Assembly (NCBI RefSeq): GCF_018143015.1
Contig: NC_054746.1
Coordinates: 40,178,687-40,242,686 of the forward strand
Direction: 5' to 3'
DNA: 64,000 nucleotides
Origin: Lytechinus variegatus
Lineage: Eukaryota; Echinodermata; Echinoidea; Temnopleuroida; Toxopneustidae
Shown piece by piece: positions 20,767 through 34,200 of this stretch; the first letter of the stretch is position 1, and the number at the start of each line of letters is the position of its first letter. The translations under genes and the position numbers were made by a program. The notes under the pieces were generated by a model. It was not told where the DNA came from and searched no databases. It saw nothing but the letters and a program-made list of their open reading frames with translations.

Positions 20767-22110
20767 CTCCTCCGCGACAAATTGAAAAGATCGTGTTGTC
20801 TGTCATTTTCAGTGCAGTTGAGTAGGGGTTCCCGTGCACCATCATGATGTATCTTAAACCAACATTTTTGTATTGCCTGAAGTGTCTAGTTAATGAATAA
20901 TGATGTTCTACGGGGTTCAAAATAATTGGCAATTTTGGTGGCCATCTTATTTTTCATGAAAATTGATTATTTCTTGTCTTTTCCACAGACAATAATTTGG
21001 AAATCTCAAATAAATACTCGTTTCTCTTTGGTTTAGATGGTAAAAATCAATTGCAAGAAGTCTCTTTATCTGAGCAAATATAAGACATCAATATACTGTC
21101 ATGAAGAATCTCAATATACTCGTTAATATATCCTCTTTCGTGTCGAATGCTGATATTTTGCATTATTTTGGGTTCATGATAAAATAGAGGACATGCAAAA
21201 CTTTGCCCCAAAACATGGAAATTTTGGCATAAATTCCCATTTTTTTCTCAAAAGATATTAGTAACCGGTGGACTGTCTGGAAGACGATTGCAATCGATTT
21301 CTACCATCTTAGTCACAGTAATAAGATTTTCCCATTGTCTGGAATAAAAAAAAAGGGAAAAAATATCTGATTCATGAAAAATCCAAAATGGCTGCCCAAA
21401 TTGCCAAATTTGAATCCTATGTGACACGATTTTGCAAAGGGAACATCGATCAAGATTCATCAGTTAATATAGACAATTCATGCAATACAAAAAGTTGGTT
21501 AAATAATATCACGATCGAGCTTAGCCGAGTAATAATGATAGCAGGGCCCAATGGGAGAATAGTTTCCGCGGAACTGAAGTGGCTATACCCTGGGAAAATA
21601 TACCGTTATTATTCATTATGGTGCAGGTAAGCGGGAACCCCTATTTCTGACTAGACTATATAAGTTTATAACATCAATTATTATGTCACCTCTCCATCGC
21701 CTATGAGCACGAATTGGCAATTTGAGTTGAGACCCCGTCATGAGAAAAAAAACAGGAATCATTTTGTGGCTCGCCTCTGTGCACTTTCTTAAAATTTATT
21801 TGTTCACTTAGTTTATCGACTAAGCGGCTATAGCTTGTCCATACTCTCGTTCGTCTACTTTCCTTCTTTTCCCCCCTCTTCCAATATTTTCTGCTTCGCA
21901 AAGGCATGTGCAGTATCGATCATCCCATTCCATATCCCCCTTTATACCCCCACCCCAAATCATGATTCCTGCTACACGATAAATTTTTGATGGCCTATGC
22001 GGCCCATATACAACCACGCATAGGATAGGAGTGTATAGCTAGCGAGTGCGTGCAAAATTGAAATACCGTACCCTGACCGTATACCGTACCTACGTACCGG
22101 AGCTGCATGC
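20767..22110. other. Upstream flank of ITPK1, no gene seen
   Basis: Two YY1-like words (GGCCATCTTA near 20940, CAAAATGGCTGCC near 21385). No coding continuity. A frame at 21388-21630 starts at the second YY1 word but has no recognisable domain. Confidence 0.4.
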
Positions 22111-22120
22111 GATATGCGCA

Positions 22121-22128
22121 TATAATAT
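22121..22128 (+). promoter_or_regulatory. Candidate TATA box of ITPK1
   Basis: TATAATAT lies 94 bp before the ITPK1 ATG in a stretch of short palindromes (GCATGC, ATGCAT, GCTGCATGCAGC). It is the best-placed TATA-like word, but transcription start is not seen directly. Confidence 0.35.
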
Positions 22129-22214
22129 GCATGCTGCATGCAGCGCAGAGGATCGGACCGAATGACATGACGAACACTTCTCTTCAATTTCGACCGTCAT
22201 AAATTAAGTTTATC

Positions 22215-22291
22215 ATGGAGAAAATTGGTTATTGGGTTCCAGAAAAGAAGAAGAAGAAATTGAATTTTGGAGAACTAGCAATTCTTTTTCG
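22215..22291 (+). CDS. ITPK1: ITPK1 exon 1
   Basis: 25 codons plus 2 nt: MEKIGYWVPEKKKKK to ELAILF, donor GTAAGT. It matches the human N terminus VGYWLSEKKIKKLNF in kind. Confidence 0.93.
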
Positions 22292-25200
22292 GTAAGTGTC
22301 ACTAAGAAATAAAGAGCTTAGGTCTTTAGAGGCTTGTTCGGTGGTTGGAAAGAGGGGGTTGACATAAAAATGGGTTGGGCGGCTGGGCGCGCCAGCCAGC
22401 GCCAAATAAGCGTGGTGTAGCGGCCGATCTTGTGCTCGGGGCTGTAAGTTTGTAGCCGTAGCCTCGTAGGCATACGGATCTAGGAGGCTCAATTCAATTC
22501 AGTTCAATAATGGTTTATTAAAAACATGGCTCGCAGCCAAATGCTGAGTAAAAAAAAACATGTGTACAATTTACGATAGGATAATACTTAAATACAAACA
22601 TGAATTGACATAAAATTATGGCAGTGTATACAGCCACACGCGTGTGTCTTTACCATCCAGCCACACGCGTGTGGTTATATCCAGAACACATATCTGTGGA
22701 TACCGCCACACGCCGCCAGTAATAACAGTAAAACATGTATGTCTGACCGTCTATATCACGATCAAAATAACCTCATTTCTTCATTAAATTCTTACATTCT
22801 AAACCCCTTTGATATCCTTAGATCGTTTCAATTTCATTCTCACCGTCTTCTCTCCTTGCTTTTCTTGTCTTGTTACAAACAGTCGTCTGTTTAACAGCAA
22901 ATTCTCTTTTTCTACTTGTGTCGATTCTGGCTTCCTTCGCGGTACGTGGCAGACCCATACAGCGTTAGCGCAGCGCAGTAGTAGACATACACAGTTTGGG
23001 TTTCGTACGTACGCGCACATAGCCTAGATTCAGTAGAGAATCGACACAAGTAGAAAAAGTGTGGAAATTTGCTATTTAACAGGCGGCCTTTTGTAACAAG
23101 ACAAGAAAAGCAAAGAAAGAAGACGGTGAGAATGAAATTGAAACGATTTAAAGAAATCAAAGGGGTTTAGAATGTAAGAATTTAATAAAGAAATGAGGTT
23201 ATTTTGATCGTGATATAGACGGTCAGACCTACATACCGCGGTACGTGTTTTACTGTTATTACTGGCGGCGTGTGGCGGTATCCACAGATAGGTGTTCTGG
23301 ATATAACCACACGCGTGTGGCTGGATGGTAAAGACACACGCGTGTGGCTGTATACACTGCCTAAAATTATTATAAATAAATTGTTGAAAGTAAATAAAAT
23401 CATGAACATAGGCACATTCATTCATGACATTGTACATGCATGAATGAATGAAAAGTATTAGAAAAGAGAAGATGGGGAAGGATTAAGACGGCACTGGGAG
23501 ACAGACAGAAAAAGTGAGTAAGGGGAAAGGGTAATTACAATGAGATATAGATAGAAAGTACAGAGAGAGGATTGGGCCAGAAAGATGAAGATTAAACAAA
23601 AGGTATGCATGTACTAGGCTCCTAGGAGATTACAGTCATTTTTAACATGCTTATTAAATCTCCAAGGAGCCAGGGATGCCAGATTTCCTCCCATACCATT
23701 CATGTACGGTATACCCAGTTGTTGTGTGTCTGGACGATCATTTTAGAAAGTCATTTGGAAAAAATTTACAAGGGAAGTTTTATCAATTTTTACTTTAGTA
23801 CAAAATGTCAGGAAATATTATAGAGAACAAAATAGAGGATGATCACAATTATTGAATTTGTATTTTTAGTGTAATCCAAAGACAAAGAAGGCTTCAAAAA
23901 TATAAAGTGTCCGGACACCCGACCCCCCATCCTAGTACAGGGTACCGTCAAATAATATGGGTCGGGATGCACCTAGTCTGGAGGCTTCAAGGGAGTAAGT
24001 CTTTCTACTAAAGTCATTGGCTTACTCCCCATGAAGCCTGGGTCAGGATGCCATAGCCTAGGCTCACATGCACCAACGAATTGGGCAACAATAATAATGC
24101 GCCGAACTGCTAGTTTATGTTAAGAATGTGATGTTAACATTATGTCGATGGGCGATAATGTTTTGCAAAAAAAAATGTTTTTTTATAGAATGACGCTAAA
24201 ATGAAATGAAATTATTAAAAGAAGAAGAGCGTTTTACTTACATGTTATTGATGCCATCTTGTCTTGTTTGTGATTGCATCCAAGCAACGCAACGCGTCTA
24301 TAGAGGGCGGCAAATCATGAGCAGTACCACCGAGATTTTAAAAAAATACATCGGCCGATAAATTTCATGAATCGTAAATTACTTGCATCAGTCGGTAAAT
24401 TCCTGAAATTTATCGGCTGATGCAAGTAGTTTTAAAAATCTAGGTTGGCATTGTTGAAATTACTTTATCATACATGTAAGTTTTTCATAATTTTTTGTCA
24501 TGTAGGTGGTGAGATTCGATCAAATAATCTGTTGAAAAGATTGTTATGAATGATCCATGGTTAAACCTTTGTTTAATTTTTGTGTCATCTTTTTTTTTGT
24601 TGTAAATATTCCCCCTTTTATTGTTTCCCTTCTCAGACAAAGAGGAACAGAGCTCGTTGAGGTAAGAATTATATTTAATACTTTTTGTAAAGTACGTATT
24701 GGCATATTTTACTCTAATTCATATTTTTGTTCACTGTTCCCAGAAATTTATTTTAAGAATATATAAATATCAAAGACCTTCACAACTGGGCATTGTGGCG
24801 TGCGCCTGTAATCCAAGCTGTGGGGAAGTTACAAATTGATGCAGAGGTTTGAGGTTCGAGCCCTGGTCACGTCTTTCGGATGGTGACGTTAAAGGTCGGT
24901 TCCAGACGTAAATAATCATGATCATGATCTGATTGATACACGTCTGACAAAACTAAAATACACACACACACTCTTGAATATTTCTTTATGGTGGAAAAGA
25001 TCTTACCAGCTAACAATATTTGTGAAGGATTTAATTGTCCATGTGTAATATTCTCAAGTACGAAGATTTTTTTTTCTCTCTCTGTCTTTCATCTCTTAGG
25101 CTAATCTTGAAATTTCTGAGAAAGATAGATTAAATTTCAAGATTAGTAACAATATTTTGTTAAATATTCTACAAATTTATCAATAAAAATGTGTTTCTGA

Positions 25201-28200
25201 TTGTTTGATTATTTGTGTAGTAGATGAACTTTGTCAGGCTTCTACTGTACATGTATGTAAAAGCAGAGTTAGGATTTGACTTTCAGCAACACTTAGTGAT
25301 TTTGCTGATTTACATGTATGCATGTTTGGAAAAAAACTTAAAATCTTTCCTCTTTCTCTTTTATTTGTATTTCTAAGATTTATATAAAGTTGATACTAGT
25401 ATTTTGAAGTTTCATATCAATAGCAAATGCAAGTAATTCAGTACATTTTAGGGAAAGAAATAATCTGCTTAAAAAAAACTTGTCTTTGCATGATAACTTC
25501 TGGAAATTCAGGGTTTTTTCCATTCCAAAATGAATACTACAGTATGACCTGAAAAATTCTTGGCTTATCCAGCCTACACAAGTTACATTGTGTAAGTTTG
25601 TTTGATATCATTGTAGAGGAATCAGGTTAAAACATACAAAATGCAGATCTCCTTAAAATTTGAGGGGAATGATTTAAATATAAGAATATGAATAAGTCTC
25701 ATTGCATTTATGACTGAATCAATATGAAAAAGTAGAGATCTATGTATTCAGTACCCTTCCCATCTTAAAAGTTGCCCCCTTTTCACTTACAAGTCCCAAT
25801 GTTTGCAGTCCCTTATTATTATTTTTTTATACCTCTGGTGGCTGAGGCCTGAAGTGATCCAGTATAGTTCCCCCAACCCTGTAAAAACTTGATCTGAAAA
25901 CGGTCAGTTAATCAAACGAAACTCTAAAAATCGTATGTAACTTGATTATCAACCAATCAAAATTGATATTTGGACTTGCGTTTAAATGCAAGATTTTCTG
26001 TAACGGGCCCCAGGTGATCAAAGTCTTCCATCAAACACTCCAACCAGTGTAGGAAATACATGAGGCTATACCATCGAATACATGCTTGGGGACGACCGTT
26101 CTTTCTAGAGTCGCCCCAAGATCTGTCACAAACAATGTTCAAGATTATTTAGAAAATTAATATTCCAACTATGGCAGAATGATTATATATTTGCTTTTAC
26201 TGCACAATTAATAGCTTGATTCCCCTAAAATTTAGCCCTTAAAATGAAAGAAATAGCCCCCAAGTTCTGCAGTCACCCCAATGTGAAAAAAGATAGCCCC
26301 TAAAAAATAAAAATCATTTCCTACCCTGATTTTACCCATCACTTGGTTTACATGTTATTCTCATATACACCTATACATATAATAACAGATAATAACAAGT
26401 AGACTTAGCCCTGTAGCTGAGCTGGAAATAAGACAAAGTTATGAATAGTTAGTAGACATATTGGTTGTAGACAAACTATGCAGTATAGTTAGTCTACAAC
26501 TCACTTTGTCAACTGTGAGTTGTAGACAAACTATACAGTAAAGGACTAGATTATAAGGATGAGAAAATAGAAAGTTGACAAAGTGAGTCGTAGACAAACT
26601 ATGCAGTATAGGACTAGATTATAAGGATGAGATCAAATGGGAAGTTGACAAAGTGAGTTGTAGACAAACTATGCTGTATAGGACTAGATTATAAGGATGA
26701 GATCAAATGGAAAGTTGATAAAGTGAGTTGTAGACAAACAGTATTGGACTACATTATAAGGATAAAATCAAATGGAAAGTTGACAAAGTTAGTTGTAGAC
26801 AAACTATACAGTATAGGACTAGATTATAAGGATGAGATCAAATGGAAAGTTGACAAAGTGAGTTGTGGACAAACTATAAAGTATAGGACTTGATTATAAG
26901 GATGAGATCAAATGGGAAGTTGACAAATTGAGTTGTAGACAAATTATACAGTGTAGGACTAGTTTATAAGGATGAGATCAAATGGAAAGTTGACAAAGTG
27001 AGTTGTAGACTAACTATACAGTGTAGGACTAGATTATAAGGATGAGCTCAAATGGGAAGTTGACAAAGTGAGTTGTAGACGAACTATACAGTGTAGGACT
27101 AGATTATAAGGATGAGATCAAATGGGAAGTTGACAAAGTGAGTTGTAGACAAACTACAGTGTAGGAGTTGATTATAAGGATGAGATCAAATGGGAAGTTG
27201 ACAAATTGAGTTGTTGACAAAGTGAGTTGTAGACAAACAGTATTGGGCTACATTATAAGGATGAAATCAAATGGAAAGTTGACAAAGTGAGTTGTAGACA
27301 AACTATGCAGTATAGGACTTGATTGTAAGGATGAAATCAAATGGAAAGTTGACAAAGTGAGTTGTAGACAAACTATATAGTGTAGGACTAGATTATAAGG
27401 ATGAGATCAAATGGGAAGTTGACAAAGTGAGTTGTAGACAAACTATACAGTGTAGGACTAGATTATAAGGATGAGATCAAATGGGAAGTTGACAAAGTGA
27501 GTTGTAGACAAACTATACAGTGTAGGACTAGATTATAAGGATGAGATCAAATGGGAAGTTGACAAAGTGAGTCACTTGTAGACAAACAGTATTGGGCTAC
27601 ATTGTAAGGATGAAATCAAATGGAAAGTCGACAAAGTGAGTTGTAGACAAACTATGCTGTATAGGACTAGATTATAAGGATGAGATCAAATGGGAAGTTG
27701 ACAAAGTGAGTTGTAGACAAACAGTATTGGACTACATTATAAGGATGAAATCAAATGGAAAGTTGACAAAGTGAGTTGTAGACAAACTATAAAGTATAGG
27801 ACTAGATTATAAGGATGAGATCAAATGGGAAGTTGACAAAGTGAGTTGTAGACAAACTATGCTGTATAGGACTAGATTATAAGGATGAGATCAAATGGAA
27901 AGTTGACAAATTGAGTTGTAGACAAACTATACAGTGTAGGACTAGATTATAAGGATGAGATCAAATGGGAAGTTGACAAAGTGAGTTGTAGACAAACAGT
28001 ATTGGACTACATTATAAGGATGAAATCAAATGGAAAGTTGACAAAGTGAGTTGTAGGCAAACTATACAGTATAGGACTAGATTATAAGGATGAGATCAAA
28101 TGGGAAGTTGTCAGTGAGTTGTAGACAAACTATGTCAATATACCATAAAATATGTACATGTAAGTTGAACACTGGACAATGAATGTATTCCAATTTCAAA

Positions 28201-31200
28201 TAACAAACACATCAAGAGTACCAGGTACCTTTTTTTCATTAAGCACCATACAGTTATCCCACATGCACTCCGGGGGGGGGGGGGGGGCACTTACATTGAC
28301 GAGTGGATACCATGCGCGACCCCCAAAAAAATCGTAAAAAGGATGTATTTTTCAAGATAGGGCACACTAAAATAATGAAAAAAGTATCTATTTTGCTAGG
28401 AAAGCTACGTGTTTCGGGGCAAATTTGCGAGGGTATAAATAAGACTAAAAATGTTTTATAAAGGATTTACTTTTCTCCCCAATAGTTAACACTAAGTGTA
28501 TAGAGTCCGATTTGCGCGAGGCGTGGGAGGTGGGGCCATAGTCGCCATACTAAATCCAATGATATAGGGATGTACTGTAGGTATGCCTAAAGGTAAAACT
28601 GACCAACGTCCATATTTAGGGGTTCAATTATAAAAGGAATACTTGTTAAGGGTAGGGTTTCACATGCCAATACTTGTTATGTTAACGGGTGCACTTTCAG
28701 AATATGGAAAATAGTTGTTTATGGTGCTTTTCGTGACCCCATTGTCGCGCATGGTATCCACTCTTCAATGGAAGTGGCCCTATTGAAATACACTTCAAAC
28801 ATACTATTTTGGATGATTGCATTTTAAGGGACATATCAGTAATTATGATCTTATTCTTATACAGCTGGACCTGCAGAAGTCATTGAGTGACCAAGGGCCA
28901 TTCTCGGTCATCTTTCACAAACTAACTGATGTAGTTACACAGGCAGCTAAAGGAGACAACAAAGCAAGGTGTATGATTGATAATCTAGAGGTAAGGACTG
29001 ATTTCTCAACAAAGTAGATTGTCTTTTGGGTTGGGTTTGAAGAAAAACTCTTTATTAGGTGCTTTTAGACTCACTTCTTCACCACAAAACTGCAAACTAG
29101 CGAGAACTTATTTTGACTCTATAACAACCGATAATTATTTTTTCCAAATTTACATATCCTGAAAGCTGAGCAGAAGAGATGAGCTCTTTCAAAATCGTAA
29201 GTTCAGTCAGTGGGCTATTTACTTCCTATAGCTCCCAAGTACCTTCACCCAGCGCACTCACTGCATGGGATAGATGGTAGACGAATGTGTTGTAGACTTG
29301 TAGGTAGTGAGATTTGATCAAATAAATGACAATTTGAAAAGTTTATCTAATATTTAAAAAAATTCTTTTTAACTAAGGTATTTTTTTTATTTTGACCTTT
29401 ATTTTCAACACAAATCAAATGTATTTCATGAAATATAAACCATTCTTAAAGGGATTTCCAGAAAGGAAGAGAGATATTCAAGGAAGCTGGATCTGTTTGG
29501 TGAGATCTACATGTAAATCTAAGGAAGATTGGTTTCTCCAATAGCAGTCCCCATTGTATGAAAATGAAGATCTATATGACACTTGTTAATGGTAATTTGC
29601 TAGAAAAAGCAATTGGTCTTATTTTGTTAATTGGTCCATTGATCTACTATTGCCACTTTCCACATAGGGGACTGTTTGTAAGGTCATGCATGACTTTCAT
29701 GACTGGAGCATCTTAATATGTACATGTTCATGAAAGCTTGAATTTTTCCTTGATAATACATCCACATAGTACATGTTAAATATTTTTTTGAAATTCATTT
29801 CATTTACATACACTTTTGAATGAATATTATGAAACTTAGTGCTGTAACAACTGACCTAATAGCCAGTAGGCTAGTGGTTAAGACGAACACATTGAATTTC
29901 ATACGTTCATGTAGGACCTAACCACAAACTGTTATGAAGGGTATTTAAAGGACAAGTCCACCCCAACAAACACATGATTTGAATAAAAAGAGAAAAATTC
30001 AACAAGCATAACACTGAAAATGTCATCAAAATCGGATGTAAAATAAGAAAGTTATGACATTTCAAAATTTCGCTTCATTATATGAACGAGCCTGCTACAT
30101 CCTAAATGAGAGAGCCGATGATGTCATTCACTCACAATTTCTTTTGTTTTTTATTGTTTGAAATATGAAATATTTTGATTTTCTCGTCATTGTCATGTGA
30201 AATGAAGTTTCATTCCTCCCTGAACATGTGGAATTTCGTTATTTTAACATTTTGTGCTTCAGGCAAGGAGGTCCTAATCCTCAAATTTGTAAAAATTGAA
30301 ATATTGTATAATTCAAACAATAAAAAAAAAAAAGAAATAGTGAGTGAGTGACATCATCAACTCTCTCATTTGGATGTAACTGGCTCGTTCATATAACTAT
30401 TTTGTTAAAAATAAGCGAAACTTTGAAATGTCATAACTTTCTTATTTTACATCCGATATTGATGAAATCTTCAGCATTGTGCTTGTCTGACTTTTCTCTA
30501 TTGATTCAAATCAATATTTTTCTGAGGTGGATTTGACCTTTAAAGTAAACTTGTTTTGGCTTGCTTGTTTTTCACTTTTTACCTTGCCTCCTACACATAT
30601 TTAACTTTTTTCTGCATTAGGGTTTGTAAGCATGATATTAACTGGGGCAACTAACTATTTTAGTTTGTTGGGTCATTGATTTTTATTGCATTTATTTTAT
30701 GATGAGCAAAATTGGCTTCAAAACACCAAGAAATAAACAACCCTGTTTCACAAGTTATTGAGTGTGATTTTATGAAGTATTGAACTCCATGTATGTCTAT
30801 GTGCACTTACACATAAATTTAAGTTCATAGATGACATTGCAGTAGTGTACTGCCACTATCCTCTATCTAACCTGAAACCAATGTGATGGGTACTCAAGGC
30901 TGAAAGTGATATGATTTGAACAGATAACATAAAACAAAATACTGAAAATGTCATCAAAATCTGACAAAGAATAACAAAGTTTCACGAAATTTTTAAGATT
31001 TTTTATTATTGTGATGAAACAGTTCTCTACGTATGTATTTCTTCACAAATATGCACTGAACAAGCTGATGATGTCACAACAGCAAGTGCCACTTAGTCTT
31101 TTGTATTATTATGTGAAATATCATATTTGGTCCTCCAAGAATAAAATAAACAAATGATTGACTGCTGATTTATTTTGCATAATACTAATTGCTGCAACTT

Positions 31201-34200
31201 AAAGGAAGAAATGTCATACACACATGTATGAAAATATGATTTCATATATATGGTAATAAAGAAAAGTGAAAGTGGGGACATGACATCATCATACATACAT
31301 GCATTGCATATTCATGACAGCGTGCATATAACATTATTGCTAAGCCTTTTTTCCATTGGTTATCACATTTTAAAGGTCAAGTCCACCTCAGAAAAATGTT
31401 GATTTGAATCAATAGAGAAAAATCAGACAGGCACAATGCTGAAGATTTCATCAAATCGGATGTAAAATATTTCATATTTCAAACAATAAAAAACAAAAAA
31501 AATAGTGAGTGAGTGACATCATCGACTCTCTCATTTGGATGTACATGTAACTGGCTCGTTCATACAACTGTTTTGTGAAATGAAGCGAAACTTTTAAATG
31601 TCATAACTTTCTTATTTTACATCCGATTTTGATGAAATTTTCAGTGTTATGCTTGTTGAATTTGTCTCTTTTTATTCAAATCAAGTTTTTGTTGGGGTGG
31701 ACTTGTCCTTTAATGAAATTCCAGCATTTTACTTCATTTACATTTAGATAGATTATTTTTTTGTCCGGAGTACACTAGGCCTACTCCTTTTGTGAGACTA
31801 CGACAGATGATGCAAAATTTGTTTTCACCTCAGCAGCAAAGTAATGGGGCATAACATTTTACTAAAGCAATGCATAAATGGCATTTGAATTGATCCAGTT
31901 ACAACAAAGGAAAGGAGTAAGAAATCACATCCCATCATTTTAGTGTTGTCAAGGAAGAAAATACTTATAGAATCTTTTTTTGCATTTCAAAGCGACTAGT
32001 ATTAACAATAGATGCATGCATCTGCATATTAGGTAAGGTATTCAAATGGCTAACCAAGTCTTGCTTGAAAGTTATTCAGCTACATCTATGAACAAGATAG
32101 ATTTCTTAGCATAACTCTTATGATTATTTGTAAAATGTATAATTTAACGACTTCATTTTGTGTATATTGGTTTTACTGAATAATCATACATTTAGGTTTT
32201 AATCATGTTGGTAGTAAAGATTTTCAAAATCATGTTTGGTAGTTAGGATTTTTTCAAGTGGATCATCATTCCTGATGACAACCAGAAGATGCTGGTCGAA
32301 ACATCTTTTCAGAGCTAACATACATCAAGAAAAGAATGACAAACAGTCCTTTTCAGGACAACATACACAGTGTTTACCGTAAAAACCTCAATTGTTCTCT
32401 ATACCACTGAAACCTTCAAAGATCATCTTAGTTGGGATGTTTTAAATATGTTTCTTACCCTTTTTATCTCTGATATGAATCTCAAACTTCAATCAATTTA
32501 GGAAAGTGATAGTTTTCATTTCTTTTGCAAATAGATTTAGCTACATGTGTACACTGTATCAAATGTTTACCGTATTCCTGAATATATGTTATTATATGTG
32601 CTAAAATCAAACATGGAGCACCGTCCTTCGCTTGGCTGGAATTCATTTGTCATAGTGACTCTTGATCCTAGATTTTCACACTTAAAAGTAAAATGGCAAT
32701 TGCTTGGCTAACCCTGCTATTTTTGCACATTCAAATCGGTGGTGTGTGCCCACTGTGAGAAAAAGTGGGCCAAGCTATAACCCTGTAAGTTAGGTGAAGG
32801 CAGTTTACTTGCAATTTAACTCCATCTATAATACTGGGTTAAAGGTCAAGTCCACCTCATTAAAATGTTGATTTGAATCAGTAGAGAAAAATCAGACAAG
32901 CATGATGCTGAAAATGTCCTCGAAATCGGATGTAAAATGAGAAAGTTATGACATTTAAAAGTTTCGCTTATTTTTTTCAAAAATAGTGATATGCACAATT
33001 TAGTCACATGCAAACGAGAGAATCGATGATGTCCCATCACTCACTATTTGTTTTGTATTTTATTGTTCGAATTATACATTATTTCAATTTGTGCAGATTT
33101 GACAAAAAGGACCAACTTGACTGAACCATAAAATATTAAGCAATGGTAATTCAACATATTCAGGGAGAAATAAAGCTTTGTTTCACGTGACAATGAGGAG
33201 AAAATAAATAACTTTTTTGTGAAATTAAGCGAAACTTTAAAATGTCATAATTTTCTTATTTTACATCCGATTTTGACGAAATTTTCAGTGATATGCTTGT
33301 TGGATTTTTCTCTTTTATTCAAATCAAATTTTTGTTAAGGTGGACTTGTCCTTTAAGGAAAATTTTGCCTGTGAAAAAAAGGTATCTGAAATAAGGAATA
33401 TTCAGCTACAGCCACAGATATACTTCTCATTTTCTAAAACCTTTTTTTTTAATTGTAGTAGGGATTGTTCCTCACACAGTTTGGGTTACACATATATCTC
33501 AGTTTATACTTTTTGGAACTTACATGTTGTTGAATTTGTTCATTTGTTATTTGGGAGAGGAGATATGTTGCAGATTATCATCGGGGTCTGCAAGTCTAGA
33601 CTATTAGTGATTGTGAGTGATTGTTTTCAGGTCGTCTGGATGACCACCATGTATGCACATGCTGCAGGTACAGAGGAATGTTCAACAGATACTAGGTTGT
33701 ATATTACCCCTTTCATATATGTTCATGGAGCAGACTTAGTGCAGACTATTACTATTCATGAAAGGTTGAGTGCAAGAATAGTACAGACTAATTGGCCCGA
33801 ATTCACAAAGGTGGTTTCGTTTGAAACCATGGTTTTTAGAAACCGTGGGTTTTAGAAACCATGGTTTTTGAAAAACCATGGTTTCTAACATTTGCGATTC
33901 ACAAACGATGGTTTCTAAAACCCACGGTTTCAACAGTGGTCTCAAATGAAACCATGGTTTCAACAGTGGACTCAAATGAAACCATGGTTTAAACCATGGG
34001 TTTTACCTCAAAACCAGGGATTTCCCCTTTTTAGCGCGTACTGAGCATGCTCAGTTTCATTGAAAACTTACATTCTACAGCTAGCACTGGCATAAGTGGC
34101 AATACGGTCTGATTCTTCAATTACTACAACCTTTTTTCGTTGAAATATAAAAAAAATGAAAAAGGTGTAATTTTATGCACTTCTAGCTACTAGTATCTTG

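Noticed and set aside
20499-20932. Minus-strand frames with a FSTEGEGAKPVEKK segment
   Set aside because: The segment lies in the hAT MITE, and this reading is common in such repeats; not a gene.
29855-29935. GTAGGCTAGTGGTTAAGACG as a tRNA-like A box
   Set aside because: No B box follows at the right distance.
33340-33855. 171-codon plus-strand frame, the longest outside genes and LINEs
   Set aside because: It begins inside a MITE end and finishes in the CCATGGTTT repeat; no domain and no splice context.
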